A stretch of DNA of 64,000 bases, taken from positions 62,001-126,000 of the forward strand of contig NZ_QYTU02000004.1 of NCBI RefSeq assembly GCF_003605365.2, in the 5' to 3' direction. Positions 1-8,990 of this stretch are shown here, piece after piece; within the stretch, counting starts at the first letter, position 1, and each line of letters opens with the position of its first letter. Origin of the DNA: Siminovitchia fortis (GTDB lineage Bacteria > Bacillota > Bacilli > Bacillales > Bacillaceae_C). Under the pieces are notes generated by a model. It worked only from the letters and a program-made list of their open reading frames with translations. It had not been told where the DNA came from and did not search any database. The position numbers were made by a program, and so were the translations under genes.

Positions 1-1
1 T

Positions 2-721
2 GAAGCGTTTCTGGATCCTGAGGTTAAGGCAATTATATGTGCCTGCGGCGGATATGGTACTGGCAGGATTGCCGCCACGATTGATTACGAAATGATTCGT
101 CATCACCCAAAAATTTTCTGGGGCTATAGTGATATTACTTTTTTACATACAGCCATCAGGCAGGAGGCCGGTCTCGTGACCTTCCATGGTCCAATGCTTG
201 GGTCGGATATAGGCAAGGAAGATACCCATCCATTATCGAAAAAATGCTTTCAGCAAATATTTCAGCCGACAGAATGGTCCTATACGGAAGACATTTCACC
301 GCTTGAAGTGTTAGTGGAAGGTAAAGCGGACGGGCCGTTAGTCGGCGGAAACCTATCATTGCTAGTAAGTACACTTGGAACAAAGTTTGAAATCGACACG
401 AAGGATAAACTTTTATTGATTGAAGATGTCAATGAGGAACCGCGCGCTGTTGACCGAATGTTGAATCAGCTTTACATGGCCGGTAAACTGGATGACGCGA
501 GCGGGATGGTAATTGGCGATTTTGCCGACTGTATCCCGAAACGTGACTTATCGCTTGCGCTTCATGAAGTGATTGACCATTACGTAAAGCTTGCCAATAA
601 ACCAGCCATGAAGGATTTCCAAATGGGGCACTGTAATCCGCAAATTGCGGTACCGTTGGGCGTTCAGGCGACGCTTGACACAACAGAGAAAAAGCTATCG
701 GTAGATTCCGGCCTCATGTAA
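2..721 (+). CDS. ykfA: LD-carboxypeptidase (MccF/LdcA family), 5'-truncated by window edge
   Basis: The reading frame is open from base 2, so the N-terminus lies outside the window. Family members are serine peptidases (S66) that remove the terminal D-Ala from L-Ala-D-Glu-meso-DAP-D-Ala murein peptides in the cytoplasm. Visible marks are a glycine-rich CGGYGTGR segment, GYSDIT with the expected nucleophilic serine, LLIEDVNEEP with the family glutamate, and a C-terminal GHCNPQ with the histidine. It is followed 12 bases later by the epimerase gene, matching ykfA-ykfB order in Bacillus. Function rests on family motifs and synteny. Confidence 0.9.
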   Translation, partial: EAFLDPEVKAIICACGGYGTGRIAATIDYEMIRHHPKIFWGYSDITFLHTAIRQEAGLVTFHGPMLGSDIGKEDTHPLSKKCFQQIFQPTEWSYTEDISPLEVLVEGKADGPLVGGNLSLLVSTLGTKFEIDTKDKLLLIEDVNEEPRAVDRMLNQLYMAGKLDDASGMVIGDFADCIPKRDLSLALHEVIDHYVKLANKPAMKDFQMGHCNPQIAVPLGVQATLDTTEKKLSVDSGLM

Positions 722-733
722 AGGATGATAAAG

Positions 734-1834
734 ATGAAGATTGAGCAAATAGAAACGTATAGAGTGGCGGTTCCGCTTCTTAATCCTTTTAAAACAGCCT
801 TAAGAACCGTGACTGTGGCCGAATCTGTTTTGGTGAAAATAATCTGCGATAACGGGATTACCGGCTGGGGGGAAGCACCGCCGACTGTTGTCATAACAGG
901 CGACAGCTTGCAGAGCATCGAGTCCGCCGTTCATCTGGTGATTGCACCATTTTTGAAAAATAAAAGTCTGTTAAACTATGAACTTATTTTTCAAGGACTG
1001 AAAACAGGCATGGTTGGCAATTCCAGCGCCAAAGCTGCAGTTGATATGGCACTGTATGATTGTTTGGCGCAATATTGCAAGCTGCCGCTATACCAATTTC
1101 TCGGCGGCTATAAACAGGAACTGGAAACTGATTTTACCGTGAGTGTCAACGGACCGGAGGAGATGGCCGATGACGCGGTTTCTTATATCAATCAGGGGTT
1201 CAATGTCCTAAAGGTCAAGGTTGGAAAGGATGATATCGAAACTGACCTTGAACGAATTCGGGAAATTCGAAATCGTGTCGGGAATAAGATTAAAATCCGG
1301 CTTGATGCCAACCAAGGATGGACGGCAAAAAATGCCATCAGAGCAATCCGCAAAATGGAAGACAGCGGTTTAAATATTGAGCTGGTGGAGCAGCCGGTGA
1401 AGGCGGATGATATAGAAGGCCTTAAACAAGTGACCGATCACGTTGACACGCTGATTATGGCAGACGAATCTGTGTTCACAACGAAGCAGGCATTTCAAGT
1501 CTTGAAAACAAGAAGTGCCGATTTAATTAATATTAAGATAATGAAAGCCGGTGGGATTTATCAGGCGCAAATCATCAATCAACTGGCGGAAACCTGCGGC
1601 GTTGAGTGCATGGTTGGCAGCATGATTGAAACCCATCTGGGCATTACTGCTGCGGCCCATTTTGCCGCCAGTAAGAAAAATATCACCCGTTTTGACTTTG
1701 ATGCCCCGCTCATGCTCAAGAAGAACATTATCGATGGGGGAATTCAATATCAGCAGCGGTTTATTACACTCCCGGATGAACCGGGGCTTGGAATAAAACA
1801 GGTACATGTTGAAGGGGGAATTTTACATGGATAG
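734..1834 (+). CDS. ykfB: L-Ala-D/L-Glu epimerase
   Basis: This enolase-superfamily enzyme (muconate lactonizing subgroup) epimerises L-Ala-D-Glu released from murein peptides to L-Ala-L-Glu. The KVKVG segment carries the catalytic lysine pair, RLDANQGW and LVEQPV supply metal ligands, MADES the third ligand, and INIKIMKAGG the second catalytic lysine. The protein strongly resembles B. subtilis YkfB along its whole length. ATG 725 is also possible, but 734 matches the family N-terminus (MKIEQIETYRVAVPL) and has AAAGGATG upstream. It overlaps the next gene by 8 bases. Confidence 0.93.
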   Translation: MKIEQIETYRVAVPLLNPFKTALRTVTVAESVLVKIICDNGITGWGEAPPTVVITGDSLQSIESAVHLVIAPFLKNKSLLNYELIFQGLKTGMVGNSSAKAAVDMALYDCLAQYCKLPLYQFLGGYKQELETDFTVSVNGPEEMADDAVSYINQGFNVLKVKVGKDDIETDLERIREIRNRVGNKIKIRLDANQGWTAKNAIRAIRKMEDSGLNIELVEQPVKADDIEGLKQVTDHVDTLIMADESVFTTKQAFQVLKTRSADLINIKIMKAGGIYQAQIINQLAETCGVECMVGSMIETHLGITAAAHFAASKKNITRFDFDAPLMLKKNIIDGGIQYQQRFITLPDEPGLGIKQVHVEGGILHG

Positions 1835-2747
1835 AAGGCTTGTCAATGTTGCCGTTGCAACTGTCTGGACATCTTATGATTCACCGCGGGAAATAGATTG
1901 GGATGCGGTAACAAATCCTGTGGACATTCCTGCATGGCTTCATCGCTTAACATATGAAACAAGGTTGGGGCTCTGTAATGATAATTTGGTACAAAGTCAA
2001 GTATTGTATGGCCAGGAGGTCATTGTGACCGAAGAGGCAAAGGGATGGGCCCATGTGATTGTCCCAGAACAGCCTTCTTCCAAAAATCCTTCCGGCTATC
2101 CCGGCTGGATTCCGATGGTCCAATTAACCCAATGCCCTGACGAATGGAATATCCACGATGGTCCGGTGGTTGTCGTTGCGAAACCGAAAGCTACACTGCA
2201 TACGAATGTGGATATGGAGCTATCTTATCAAACCATCCTGCCGCTTGTGTGGGAAGACGATCAGAAAGTAGTGGTAAAAACACCTGACGGCAGCCAAGGA
2301 AGATTTGACTGGAAAGATGTTATGATCAGTGAATCTTTGGACTCCCGCTATAAAGGTACAGGTCTGGACATCGTTTCCTGCGGTGAGCAATTTATTGGAT
2401 TGCCCTATTTGTGGGGCGGAATGAGCAGTTATGGCTATGATTGCTCAGGTTTTAGCTATTCGATGTGCAAGGCCAATGGTTATATCATTCCCCGGGATGC
2501 CCATGACCAGGCGAAATCCGGAAAAGAGATTGATATTGCTTCCGATTTACAACCGGGAGATTTAGTGTTTTTTGCCCATGAAGAAGGGAAAGGGAAAATC
2601 CACCATGTTGGTATTTATTACGGCGATGGAAAATTGCTTCATTCGCCAAATACCGGAAAAACGATTGAAATCATTCCGTTAGTCGGGACAATCTATGAAA
2701 AAGAACTTTGTGCAGCGAGACGCTATTGGCTGGAGACGGAGGCTTAA
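1827..2747 (+). CDS. ykfC: gamma-D-glutamyl-L-diamino acid endopeptidase (NlpC/P60)
   Basis: This cysteine peptidase cleaves the D-Glu/diamino acid bond in L-Ala-gamma-D-Glu-DAP peptides, freeing the dipeptide for YkfB. It has two SH3b-like domains (about residues 1-165) and an NlpC/P60 domain. The catalytic cysteine is in YGYDCSGFS (Cys206) and the histidines lie in HHVGIYY and LLHSP. No signal peptide is seen, consistent with cytoplasmic recycling. The start was moved to 1827 because GAAGGGGG lies at the right distance and the product then begins MDRRLVNVAV. It sits inside the ykf operon. Confidence 0.92.
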   Translation: MDRRLVNVAVATVWTSYDSPREIDWDAVTNPVDIPAWLHRLTYETRLGLCNDNLVQSQVLYGQEVIVTEEAKGWAHVIVPEQPSSKNPSGYPGWIPMVQLTQCPDEWNIHDGPVVVVAKPKATLHTNVDMELSYQTILPLVWEDDQKVVVKTPDGSQGRFDWKDVMISESLDSRYKGTGLDIVSCGEQFIGLPYLWGGMSSYGYDCSGFSYSMCKANGYIIPRDAHDQAKSGKEIDIASDLQPGDLVFFAHEEGKGKIHHVGIYYGDGKLLHSPNTGKTIEIIPLVGTIYEKELCAARRYWLETEA

Positions 2748-2748
2748 G

Positions 2749-3759
2749 ATGGGAAAGCAGGCATTACTGCAAGTAAACAATTTGAAAAAACATTTTTACC
2801 TCGGCAAGGGCGAAACTTTGCAGGCTGTTGATGGAATTACCTTTCACATCTATAAGGGGGAGACGTTCGGAATTGTCGGTGAATCAGGCTGCGGGAAATC
2901 GACCGCCGGCAGAACGATCATCGGTCTGTATGACCGAACGGAAGGCGAGGTCATTTTTAAAGGTAAAAATATCCACACCATGAATCAAAAAGAGCGATAC
3001 GCTTTTCATCGGCAAATGCAAATGATTTTCCAAGATCCGTATGCATCGTTAAATCCAAGGTCGACTGTCAGCGAAATTATTTCGGAACCGATGGAAGTCC
3101 ATGGAATGTTTGCGAATAAACAAGATCAATTAAAGCGTGTGTATCAATTATTGGAAGATGTCGGCCTGCACAAAGATCATGCCAATCGATATCCCCACGA
3201 ATTCAGCGGCGGTCAGCGGCAAAGGATAGGCATCGCCAGAGCATTAGCCCTTGATCCGGAATTTATTATCGCGGATGAACCTATTTCGGCTTTGGATGTA
3301 TCCGTTCAGGCACAGGTTGTCAATTTGTTGAAACGGCTGCAAAAGGAAAAAGGGTTAACCTATCTTTTTATCGCCCACGATCTTTCAATGGTGAAACAAA
3401 TCAGCGATAGAATCGGCGTTATGTATTTAGGCCATATGGTCGAATTGACGGAGAGCGACAAATTATACAATAATCCACTGCACCCATATACCCGGGCCTT
3501 ACTTTCGGCGATTCCGATTCCCGACCCGGATGTAGAAGACAAACGGGAACGGATTATTTTAGAGGGGGAGCTTCCTAGTCCGATCAATCCTCCGAGCGGC
3601 TGTGTCTTTAGAACCCGCTGCCCAATGGCAATGGATGTTTGTGCGCTGGAAAAACCGAAATGGAAGGAAGTCCATTATCATCATTATGTGGCCTGTCATT
3701 TATATGATGAACAAAAAACAAACGGTCAAGATTTCACCGAGACTGCCGTTTCGAGGTAG
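2749..3759 (+). CDS. ykfD: Murein-peptide/dipeptide ABC transporter ATP-binding protein
   Basis: This is an OppF/DppF-type ATPase of about 336 residues that energises uptake of cell-wall peptides. Walker A is GESGCGKST, the signature is [15 protein letters not shown], Walker B is FIIADEP, and a C-terminal oligopeptide-transporter domain contains the cysteines in [17 protein letters not shown]. The start at 2749 lies one base after the ykfC stop, behind GGAGACGGAGG. No permease or binding protein is encoded here, so it must pair with components elsewhere. It is followed after two bases by the beta-lactamase-like gene. Confidence 0.92.
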   Translation: MGKQALLQVNNLKKHFYLGKGETLQAVDGITFHIYKGETFGIVGESGCGKSTAGRTIIGLYDRTEGEVIFKGKNIHTMNQKERYAFHRQMQMIFQDPYASLNPRSTVSEIISEPMEVHGMFANKQDQLKRVYQLLEDVGLHKDHANRYPHEFSGGQRQRIGIARALALDPEFIIADEPISALDVSVQAQVVNLLKRLQKEKGLTYLFIAHDLSMVKQISDRIGVMYLGHMVELTESDKLYNNPLHPYTRALLSAIPIPDPDVEDKRERIILEGELPSPINPPSGCVFRTRCPMAMDVCALEKPKWKEVHYHHYVACHLYDEQKTNGQDFTETAVSR

Positions 3760-3761
3760 AC

Positions 3762-4535
3762 ATGTTACATTTTTCAGGAGAAATGAAACAGTTGTTGGGA
3801 GATTTAAAAGGGAAGGCTGGGGCCGCGATTGAAATAGACAACGATTGTTTTTATTTCAATCATGAGGAGGTATTCCCCTCAGCAAGTGTCATCAAGGTTC
3901 CGATTTTAATAGAAGCGCTAAGGCAGGCGGAGAGCGCCAACATAGATGTAAATGAAAGCATCCAAATCCGCCATCGTGTCGGAGGATCGGGGGTGCTGCA
4001 GGTCCTATCAGATCAGGTTATCGTGACGGTAAAAGATCTCATGACACTGATGATCACTGTGTCAGATAATACTGCGACGAACATGATGATTGATCTGTTG
4101 GGGATGGATGCAATCAATACAACGATTAAAAACATGGGAATGCAGAAGACGGTGCTTCAACGAAAAATGATGGACTTTTCGGCTATTGAGCGAGGCTTAA
4201 ATAATCTGACAAGCCCCGCTGATATCGTCACTTGTTTAAAAGTTATAAATCAGGGGGATTTTTTGACGGAGAAAAGCCGCAAACTGGCATTGGAAATCAT
4301 GCACGCTCAGCAGTTTCATGATAAGCTCTCGGCCATGATTGACCCGGAAGCAATCTTTGTCGCCGGCAAAACCGGCAGCCTGCCGCAGGTGGAGAATGAT
4401 TGTGCGATTTTCAAATGGGGTAATAAAACGGCGTATGTGGCCGTTTTAATGGACCAGCTTGAGGATTCCTATTCGGGCAGACGGGTAATTAGCAAAATCG
4501 GTAAGTACCTTTATGATAGTTTAACGACCCCCTAA
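3762..4535 (+). CDS. Class A beta-lactamase-like serine hydrolase, apparently cytoplasmic
   Basis: The 257-residue protein has all diagnostic class A elements: SxxK as SVIK (Ser42-Lys45), SDN at 101-103, an omega-loop ExxLN motif (Glu143-Asn147) and KTG at 203-205. There is no signal peptide or lipobox, whereas secreted beta-lactamases have one. It begins two bases after ykfD and ends the ykf operon. The context suggests a D-Ala-containing or beta-lactam-like murein fragment as substrate inside the cell rather than drug resistance; this is inference. An RBS-like GTTTCGAGGTAGAC precedes the ATG. Confidence 0.85.
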   Translation: MLHFSGEMKQLLGDLKGKAGAAIEIDNDCFYFNHEEVFPSASVIKVPILIEALRQAESANIDVNESIQIRHRVGGSGVLQVLSDQVIVTVKDLMTLMITVSDNTATNMMIDLLGMDAINTTIKNMGMQKTVLQRKMMDFSAIERGLNNLTSPADIVTCLKVINQGDFLTEKSRKLALEIMHAQQFHDKLSAMIDPEAIFVAGKTGSLPQVENDCAIFKWGNKTAYVAVLMDQLEDSYSGRRVISKIGKYLYDSLTTP

Positions 4536-4588
4536 AAGAAGTCCCCCACTTCAAACGGCGATAGCCGGTAAGTGGGGGACTTCTTTTA
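4533..4588 (+). terminator. Terminator of the ykf operon
   Basis: A 19-bp perfect inverted repeat (4533-4551 and 4570-4588, core GTCCCCCACTT/AAGTGGGGGAC) with an 18-base loop starts at the stop codon of the last gene. The right arm ends in a short T run. It is long enough to act on both strands. Confidence 0.85.
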
Positions 4589-4748
4589 GTTTGGGAGAAA
4601 TCAAAAGGGTTTTGCTATAGGAACACCTGTTTCCAAGCAGCTAAAAGGTATAATATATTAAGTTGAATTAATTTTTCTTCATCAGCGTTGGAGAGGCCGT
4701 CTACTTTGGTTAACGCTTTTTCAAAAACATATAGATTCGTAACCTTCT

Positions 4749-5800
4749 TGGGGAGGGATCCATGGTTACCTGCCCGAGTTCTCGGGTTTACTGCTTCTTC
4801 GGGAAGGAATCACTCGCTTTCCTTCCCGAGTTCTCAAGTTTACTGCTTCTTCGGGAAGGAATCGCTCGCTTTCCTTCCCGAGTTCTCAGGTTTACTGCTT
4901 CTTCGGGAAGGAATCACCCGCTTTCCTTCCCGAGTTCTCAGGTTTACAGCTTCTTCGGGAAGGAATCACCCGCTTTCCTTCCCGAGTTCTCAGGTTTACA
5001 GCTTCTTCGGGAAGGAATCACCCGCTTTCCTTCCCGAGTTCTCAGGTTTACAGCTTCTTCGGGAAGGAATCACCCGCTTTCCTTCCCGAGTTCTCAGGTT
5101 TACAGCTTCTTCGGGAAGGAATCACCCGCTTTCCTTCCCGAGTTCTCAGGTTTACAGCTTCTTCGGGAAGGAATCACCCGCTTTCCTTCCCGAGTTCTCA
5201 GGTTTACAGCTTCTTCGGGAAGGAATCACCCGCTTTCCTTCCCGAGTTCTCAGGTTTACAGCTTCTTCGGGAAGGAATCACCCGCTTTCCTTCCCGAGTT
5301 CTCAGGTTTACAGCTTCTTCGGGAAGGAATCACCCGCTTTCCTTCCCGAGTTCTCAGGTTTACAGCTTCTTCGGGAAGGAATCACCCGCTTTCCTTCCCG
5401 AGTTCTCAGGTTTACAGCTTCTTCGGGAAGGAATCACCCGCTTTCCTTCCCGAGTTCTCAGGTTTACAGCTTCTTCGGGAAGGAATCACCCGCTTTCCTT
5501 CCCGAGTTCTCAGGTTTACAGCTTCTTCGGGAAGGAATCACCCGCTTTCCTTCCCGAGTTCTCAGGTTTACAGCTTCTTCGGGAAGGAATCACCCGCTTT
5601 CCTTCCCGAGTTCTCAGGTTTACAGCTTCTTCGGGAAGGAATCACCCGCTTTCCTGCCCGGGTTCTCAGGTTTACAGCTTCTTCGGGAAGGAATCGCTCG
5701 CTTTCCTTCCCGAGTTCTCAGGTTTACAGCTTCTTCGGGAAGGAATCACTCGCTTTCCTTCCCGAGTTCTCGGGTTTTCCCATTCTTCCGGAAGAAAACT
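4749..5800. repeat. Tandem array of 52-bp hairpin repeats (19 clear copies)
   Basis: The motif GGGAAGGAATC recurs at exactly 52-base steps from 4801 to 5737 (19 copies), with degenerate copies at both edges (near 4749 and 5789). Each unit holds a 10-bp stem (arms CGGGAAGGAA and TTCCTTCCCG), a 9-nt loop (TCACCCGCT in the centre) and a 23-nt linker. Central copies are nearly identical. The first two and last two copies carry mirrored loop variants (TCACTCGCT, TCGCTCGCT, then reversed order), as expected if copies are homogenised from the middle outward. The array lies between convergent genes. The long open frames across it arise because 52 is not divisible by 3 and the unit lacks stops. The flanks (4589-4748 and 5801-5917) hold no gene I can support. 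Confidence 0.95.
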
Positions 5801-5917
5801 ACCGGATTCGAAAATAGATTTACTGATAGCTACTTATTCGAGAAACATTCTCCGTTCGCAATATAATTTATTTAGCTCAAATTATATAGAAATAGCCGAA
5901 AAAATCAGAAAGGAGGT

Positions 5918-6880
5918 TCACTGCATATAATTCTCAATTAAATAGTAAGTCCTATCTTTCGTTTCAAATGCTAGATAGTCCATTCCTCTAGCTCTTTCCC
6001 AAGCTGATTCATCTGGTATTTCATCAAAATTTTGCTCTTTCATTGCAATCCATTCAATTTGCCCTGATTTTAATTTTTCAAATTCATTTTTCGGCATCGT
6101 ATCTTTTAATACGTCCCAAACTTCATTTAATAAATCATCCCATTCATTATAGTACTGACCATAAAAACCACCCGGCATATCATGTGCGGCCACTTTTTTG
6201 GCTTCTTCCATTATCTTGTTCTCAAGAGTATCCGACTTTTGCAAATACTCCTTTTTCAAACTATTTTCTTCGATAGTTCGCTGTTTTGTTTCCTCTTCTT
6301 CTTTTAGTTTTGCTAGTTCAATTTCCTTTTCTTCTTGCATCCTTTTCTCTACTTGTTTAGCCAGTTCCTTTTCTTCTTGTTGTCTTTCTTCTTGTTTAGC
6401 TAGTTTTTTTTCCTTTTCTGTTTTCTGTTTCTTTTCTTTCTGTTTAGCTAGTTTTTCTTCTTTTTTGGCCAGCTCTTTTTCCTCTTTCTCTTTTTCTTCT
6501 GCTATATTATCCACTCTAATTAATTCACTGTTTTCTACTGCCCCGCCTGGGGCATTTACAACTATTATTTTGTTTTTATTATCAAAATAACCTTCAAACA
6601 TAAATTCATGAGACCCATTTTCCGGATTGATAAATTCAATCATGAAGTTGTCGTCCTGAGTTTCGGTTAATATGTATTCAGCGGATATTGGGCTATCATT
6701 TGATTCTGACCTGTTTATTATTCTTTCTTCACCTATTTCCAGGTATGATTCTACATTACCGTTTATAACTACTTTCCAGCTTCCGATTATCTTACTTTCA
6801 GTAGAACCGCCACAAGCTGTTAAGAGTAATGCAGCAGTTATTGTCGCCAACATGATCAAACATTTTTTCTTTAAAAACAT
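5918..6880 (-). CDS. Lipoprotein with long charged coiled coil and C-terminal LprI/DUF1311-like domain
   Basis: The N-terminus is a lipoprotein signal ending in LLLTAC, so the mature protein should be anchored outside the membrane. Residues about 25-125 form a beta-rich lipocalin-like or DUF-type region. About 128-215 is a highly charged Lys/Glu coiled coil built from repeats such as EEKELAKQ. The C-terminus (about 235-320) resembles the LprI/DUF1311 domain (DDLLNEVWDVL, then LKSGQIEWIAMKEQNF). DUF1311/LprI proteins are linked to lysozyme inhibition in other bacteria; whether that holds here is unknown. A GGGGGGACC RBS precedes the ATG. The gene stands alone. Confidence 0.75.
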   Translation of the reverse strand: MFLKKKCLIMLATITAALLLTACGGSTESKIIGSWKVVINGNVESYLEIGEERIINRSESNDSPISAEYILTETQDDNFMIEFINPENGSHEFMFEGYFDNKNKIIVVNAPGGAVENSELIRVDNIAEEKEKEEKELAKKEEKLAKQKEKKQKTEKEKKLAKQEERQQEEKELAKQVEKRMQEEKEIELAKLKEEEETKQRTIEENSLKKEYLQKSDTLENKIMEEAKKVAAHDMPGGFYGQYYNEWDDLLNEVWDVLKDTMPKNEFEKLKSGQIEWIAMKEQNFDEIPDESAWERARGMDYLAFETKDRTYYLIENYMQ

Positions 6881-7040
6881 TTCTTTGGTCCCCCCTGCTT
6901 ATTATTTATGTATTTTTTATAGGAAAAATGTACCATAATAGTATAGTCGTTTTTACTATAGTTCTCAAACATTTTTTTCTTTGGAGAATTCAATCAAACA
7001 CGCCCTTTCCTCTGATTTGTGGAATGAACACGATTAACAG

Positions 7041-7070
7041 AAAAAAGACACATCTCCAAAGAAATGTGCC
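7041..7070 (-). terminator. Terminator downstream of the BceB-type permease
   Basis: Read on the minus strand, GGCACAT and ATGTGTC pair around a 10-nt loop and are followed by TTTTTTC. It lies 20 bases after the permease stop codon. Confidence 0.7.
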
Positions 7071-7088
7071 TGGTTTGATTATCTTCTT

Positions 7089-8990
7089 CTATATTTCTTC
7101 TTTAATTTTTCGAATGTATTGAAAGCGAATGAAGAGGAAATAGACGAGTTGGATAGCGGCGAAGCTTCCTAATACTGCTGATGAACTCTTGAATAAATTA
7201 AAATGGAACATATGCTGTAAAGCTGTGAGCGCTACAGCCCCATGGATAATCGCTACAAGAATCGGCACAAAGAATAACAAGGCCAATTGGACGGTCACTA
7301 TTTTCGATAATTCTTTATCTGTAAGACCGAGCTTGCTGATGGCAGAAAATTTCCGTTTCTCGTCCTCTATGTCTGCATATAGGCGGAAATATAAGAAACT
7401 GCCTGCTGCGACAAAAAAGACGGCACCGATAAATAACCCAATAAACAGTACAGCTCCAAATCCTTGATTCATCTGATTCCAATCATATGCCAGAGAAGAA
7501 ATCCGGAAATGTCCATCTGGGTCCTCCCCGTAGGATTGATCTACCTTTAGTTTTTTTAGAAGTTTTTCCCCTATTGTGATTGTATCTTTCCAATCTTTCA
7601 GAAAAAATGCGTAATAGGCTTCTGTGCTATCAGCTTGCATGTCCTTATATAAGTCATCAGAGACCACCAGATAATCCTCAAATGTTCGGATCAAGTTCAT
7701 TGGCTGGACTGCAATTTGTTGAATGGCATGCTTTCCAAGCTGGTGGCTTGCTTGTTCCTCTAAATTTGGCATCTCTCCAAGGGCGTTTTTAAAATAAAGG
7801 AGAATGGCTTCATTGTCCTCAAGTGTGACTTGTTTATCCAATTGTCCGGCCACTTTAGCCAAATGGTTATACTCAGACTGTGAAACAATTGCTCGTTCAA
7901 AATGCTCCCCTTCAGGGCTGCCTGCGGATACATGTTTAATTGTTATGCCCGCTTCCTGGTAATTCATCGGGGCCAATTCTTTTTTAATTTCTTGAATATG
8001 TTCTGCTTCCTGTTGATTCCCTTCCCACGACACATATTCAAAGGCAAATGGCCTTTCTTCTGTCAAGTTAGTTGTAAAAATATACCGAAAGCCGACAAGT
8101 GAGCCTATTGCAGAAAACGCTACAGTCGAAACAATCGCCACGAAGAAAAAAGCACGCGCATTATCCTTCATGCGATAAGCAAGATCCGATAAAAGAACAA
8201 GGTTTGTCTTTTTCCAAAATATATTCTTGCGTTTTTTTAACCGATTAATGGTAAATACACTAAGCTGTGTAAACAGAAAGTATGTGCCGATAATGACAAT
8301 AATCGTTACCGGGATCATCGCTGCGATAACCATTACATCACGAACAAGCAAGGCAACAGCATAGCCAACACCGAGTAAAAGGGCAGCTAATATGGACAGT
8401 ACGATGGAGGCCTTCGGCTCCTTTTTTGGGGCTGAGCTGCCTTTAATTAAATCAATCAATTTATTCCCTTTTAAAATAGACACGGTAAAAAAGGAAATGA
8501 CAATAAACAAAATCAAAAAGGCGCTGAATGTTAACACTGCGGCTTGCCAAGGTAAATAAAACGGCAGGGCCTCCTCTAGCCCCAAAATGTTTTCGGCTGC
8601 CATTAAAATCAATTTTGCAAATACCACACCAACAGCTATCCCTGAGACTGTAGCAAAAAATCCAATTATTACATTCTCTAAAAAAACCATGCGACGAAGT
8701 TGCTGATTGGTCATTCCCAACATAACCATTAAGCCGAATTCTTTTTTTCGGGACTTCAAAAAGGCACTCATCGAAACAAGTACAAAAATAAAGGAGAACA
8801 CATAAATAATGCTCTCGGCAAAATGCAGGCCAATGCTTACATTGGAACTAATCTCAGCCAATCCGGGATGAAAGGCAAAAATTGCATAGACAAAAAAGAC
8901 TAAAACAGAAAATACACTGCTTAAAAAGTAAGCCGCATAGATTCGCTTATTACGGAAGACGTTGTTAAACGCGAATTGACGAAAGGTCAC
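7089..8990 (-). CDS. BceB-type ABC transporter permease
   Basis: The 633-residue protein begins MTFRQFAFNNVFRNKR, the typical start of bacitracin/antimicrobial-peptide detoxification permeases. It has about ten membrane segments, with an FtsX-like fold at each end and a large extracellular domain (about residues 305-525) between helices 7 and 8. Such permeases remove peptides from lipid II-cycle targets and signal flux to the partner kinase. The start overlaps the ATPase gene by 26 bases, showing tight coupling. It could belong to the BceB, PsdB or YxdM subgroup; no peptide biosynthesis genes are nearby. Confidence 0.9.
   Translation of the reverse strand: MTFRQFAFNNVFRNKRIYAAYFLSSVFSVLVFFVYAIFAFHPGLAEISSNVSIGLHFAESIIYVFSFIFVLVSMSAFLKSRKKEFGLMVMLGMTNQQLRRMVFLENVIIGFFATVSGIAVGVVFAKLILMAAENILGLEEALPFYLPWQAAVLTFSAFLILFIVISFFTVSILKGNKLIDLIKGSSAPKKEPKASIVLSILAALLLGVGYAVALLVRDVMVIAAMIPVTIIVIIGTYFLFTQLSVFTINRLKKRKNIFWKKTNLVLLSDLAYRMKDNARAFFFVAIVSTVAFSAIGSLVGFRYIFTTNLTEERPFAFEYVSWEGNQQEAEHIQEIKKELAPMNYQEAGITIKHVSAGSPEGEHFERAIVSQSEYNHLAKVAGQLDKQVTLEDNEAILLYFKNALGEMPNLEEQASHQLGKHAIQQIAVQPMNLIRTFEDYLVVSDDLYKDMQADSTEAYYAFFLKDWKDTITIGEKLLKKLKVDQSYGEDPDGHFRISSLAYDWNQMNQGFGAVLFIGLFIGAVFFVAAGSFLYFRLYADIEDEKRKFSAISKLGLTDKELSKIVTVQLALLFFVPILVAIIHGAVALTALQHMFHFNLFKSSSAVLGSFAAIQLVYFLFIRFQYIRKIKEEI

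Noticed and set aside
4533-4588. End of an IS605/IS200-type element
   Set aside because: The GTCCCCCACTT hairpin resembles palindromic ends of such elements, but there is no tnpA/tnpB, and it begins at an operon stop codon, so a terminator is simpler.
4620-4660. Promoter reading into the 52-bp array
   Set aside because: A TATAAT box is present at 4649, but no acceptable -35 element lies at proper distance.
4688-5866. Open frames of 392 and 351 codons across the 52-bp array
   Set aside because: They exist because the unit has no stop in these frames; two overlapping frames encode the same shifted repeats, there is no RBS, and the composition is pure repeat.
5903-5925. RBS AAAGGAGG on the plus strand with a possible hidden gene
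   Set aside because: No start codon with an open frame follows it; it lies at the 3' end of the convergent lipoprotein gene.
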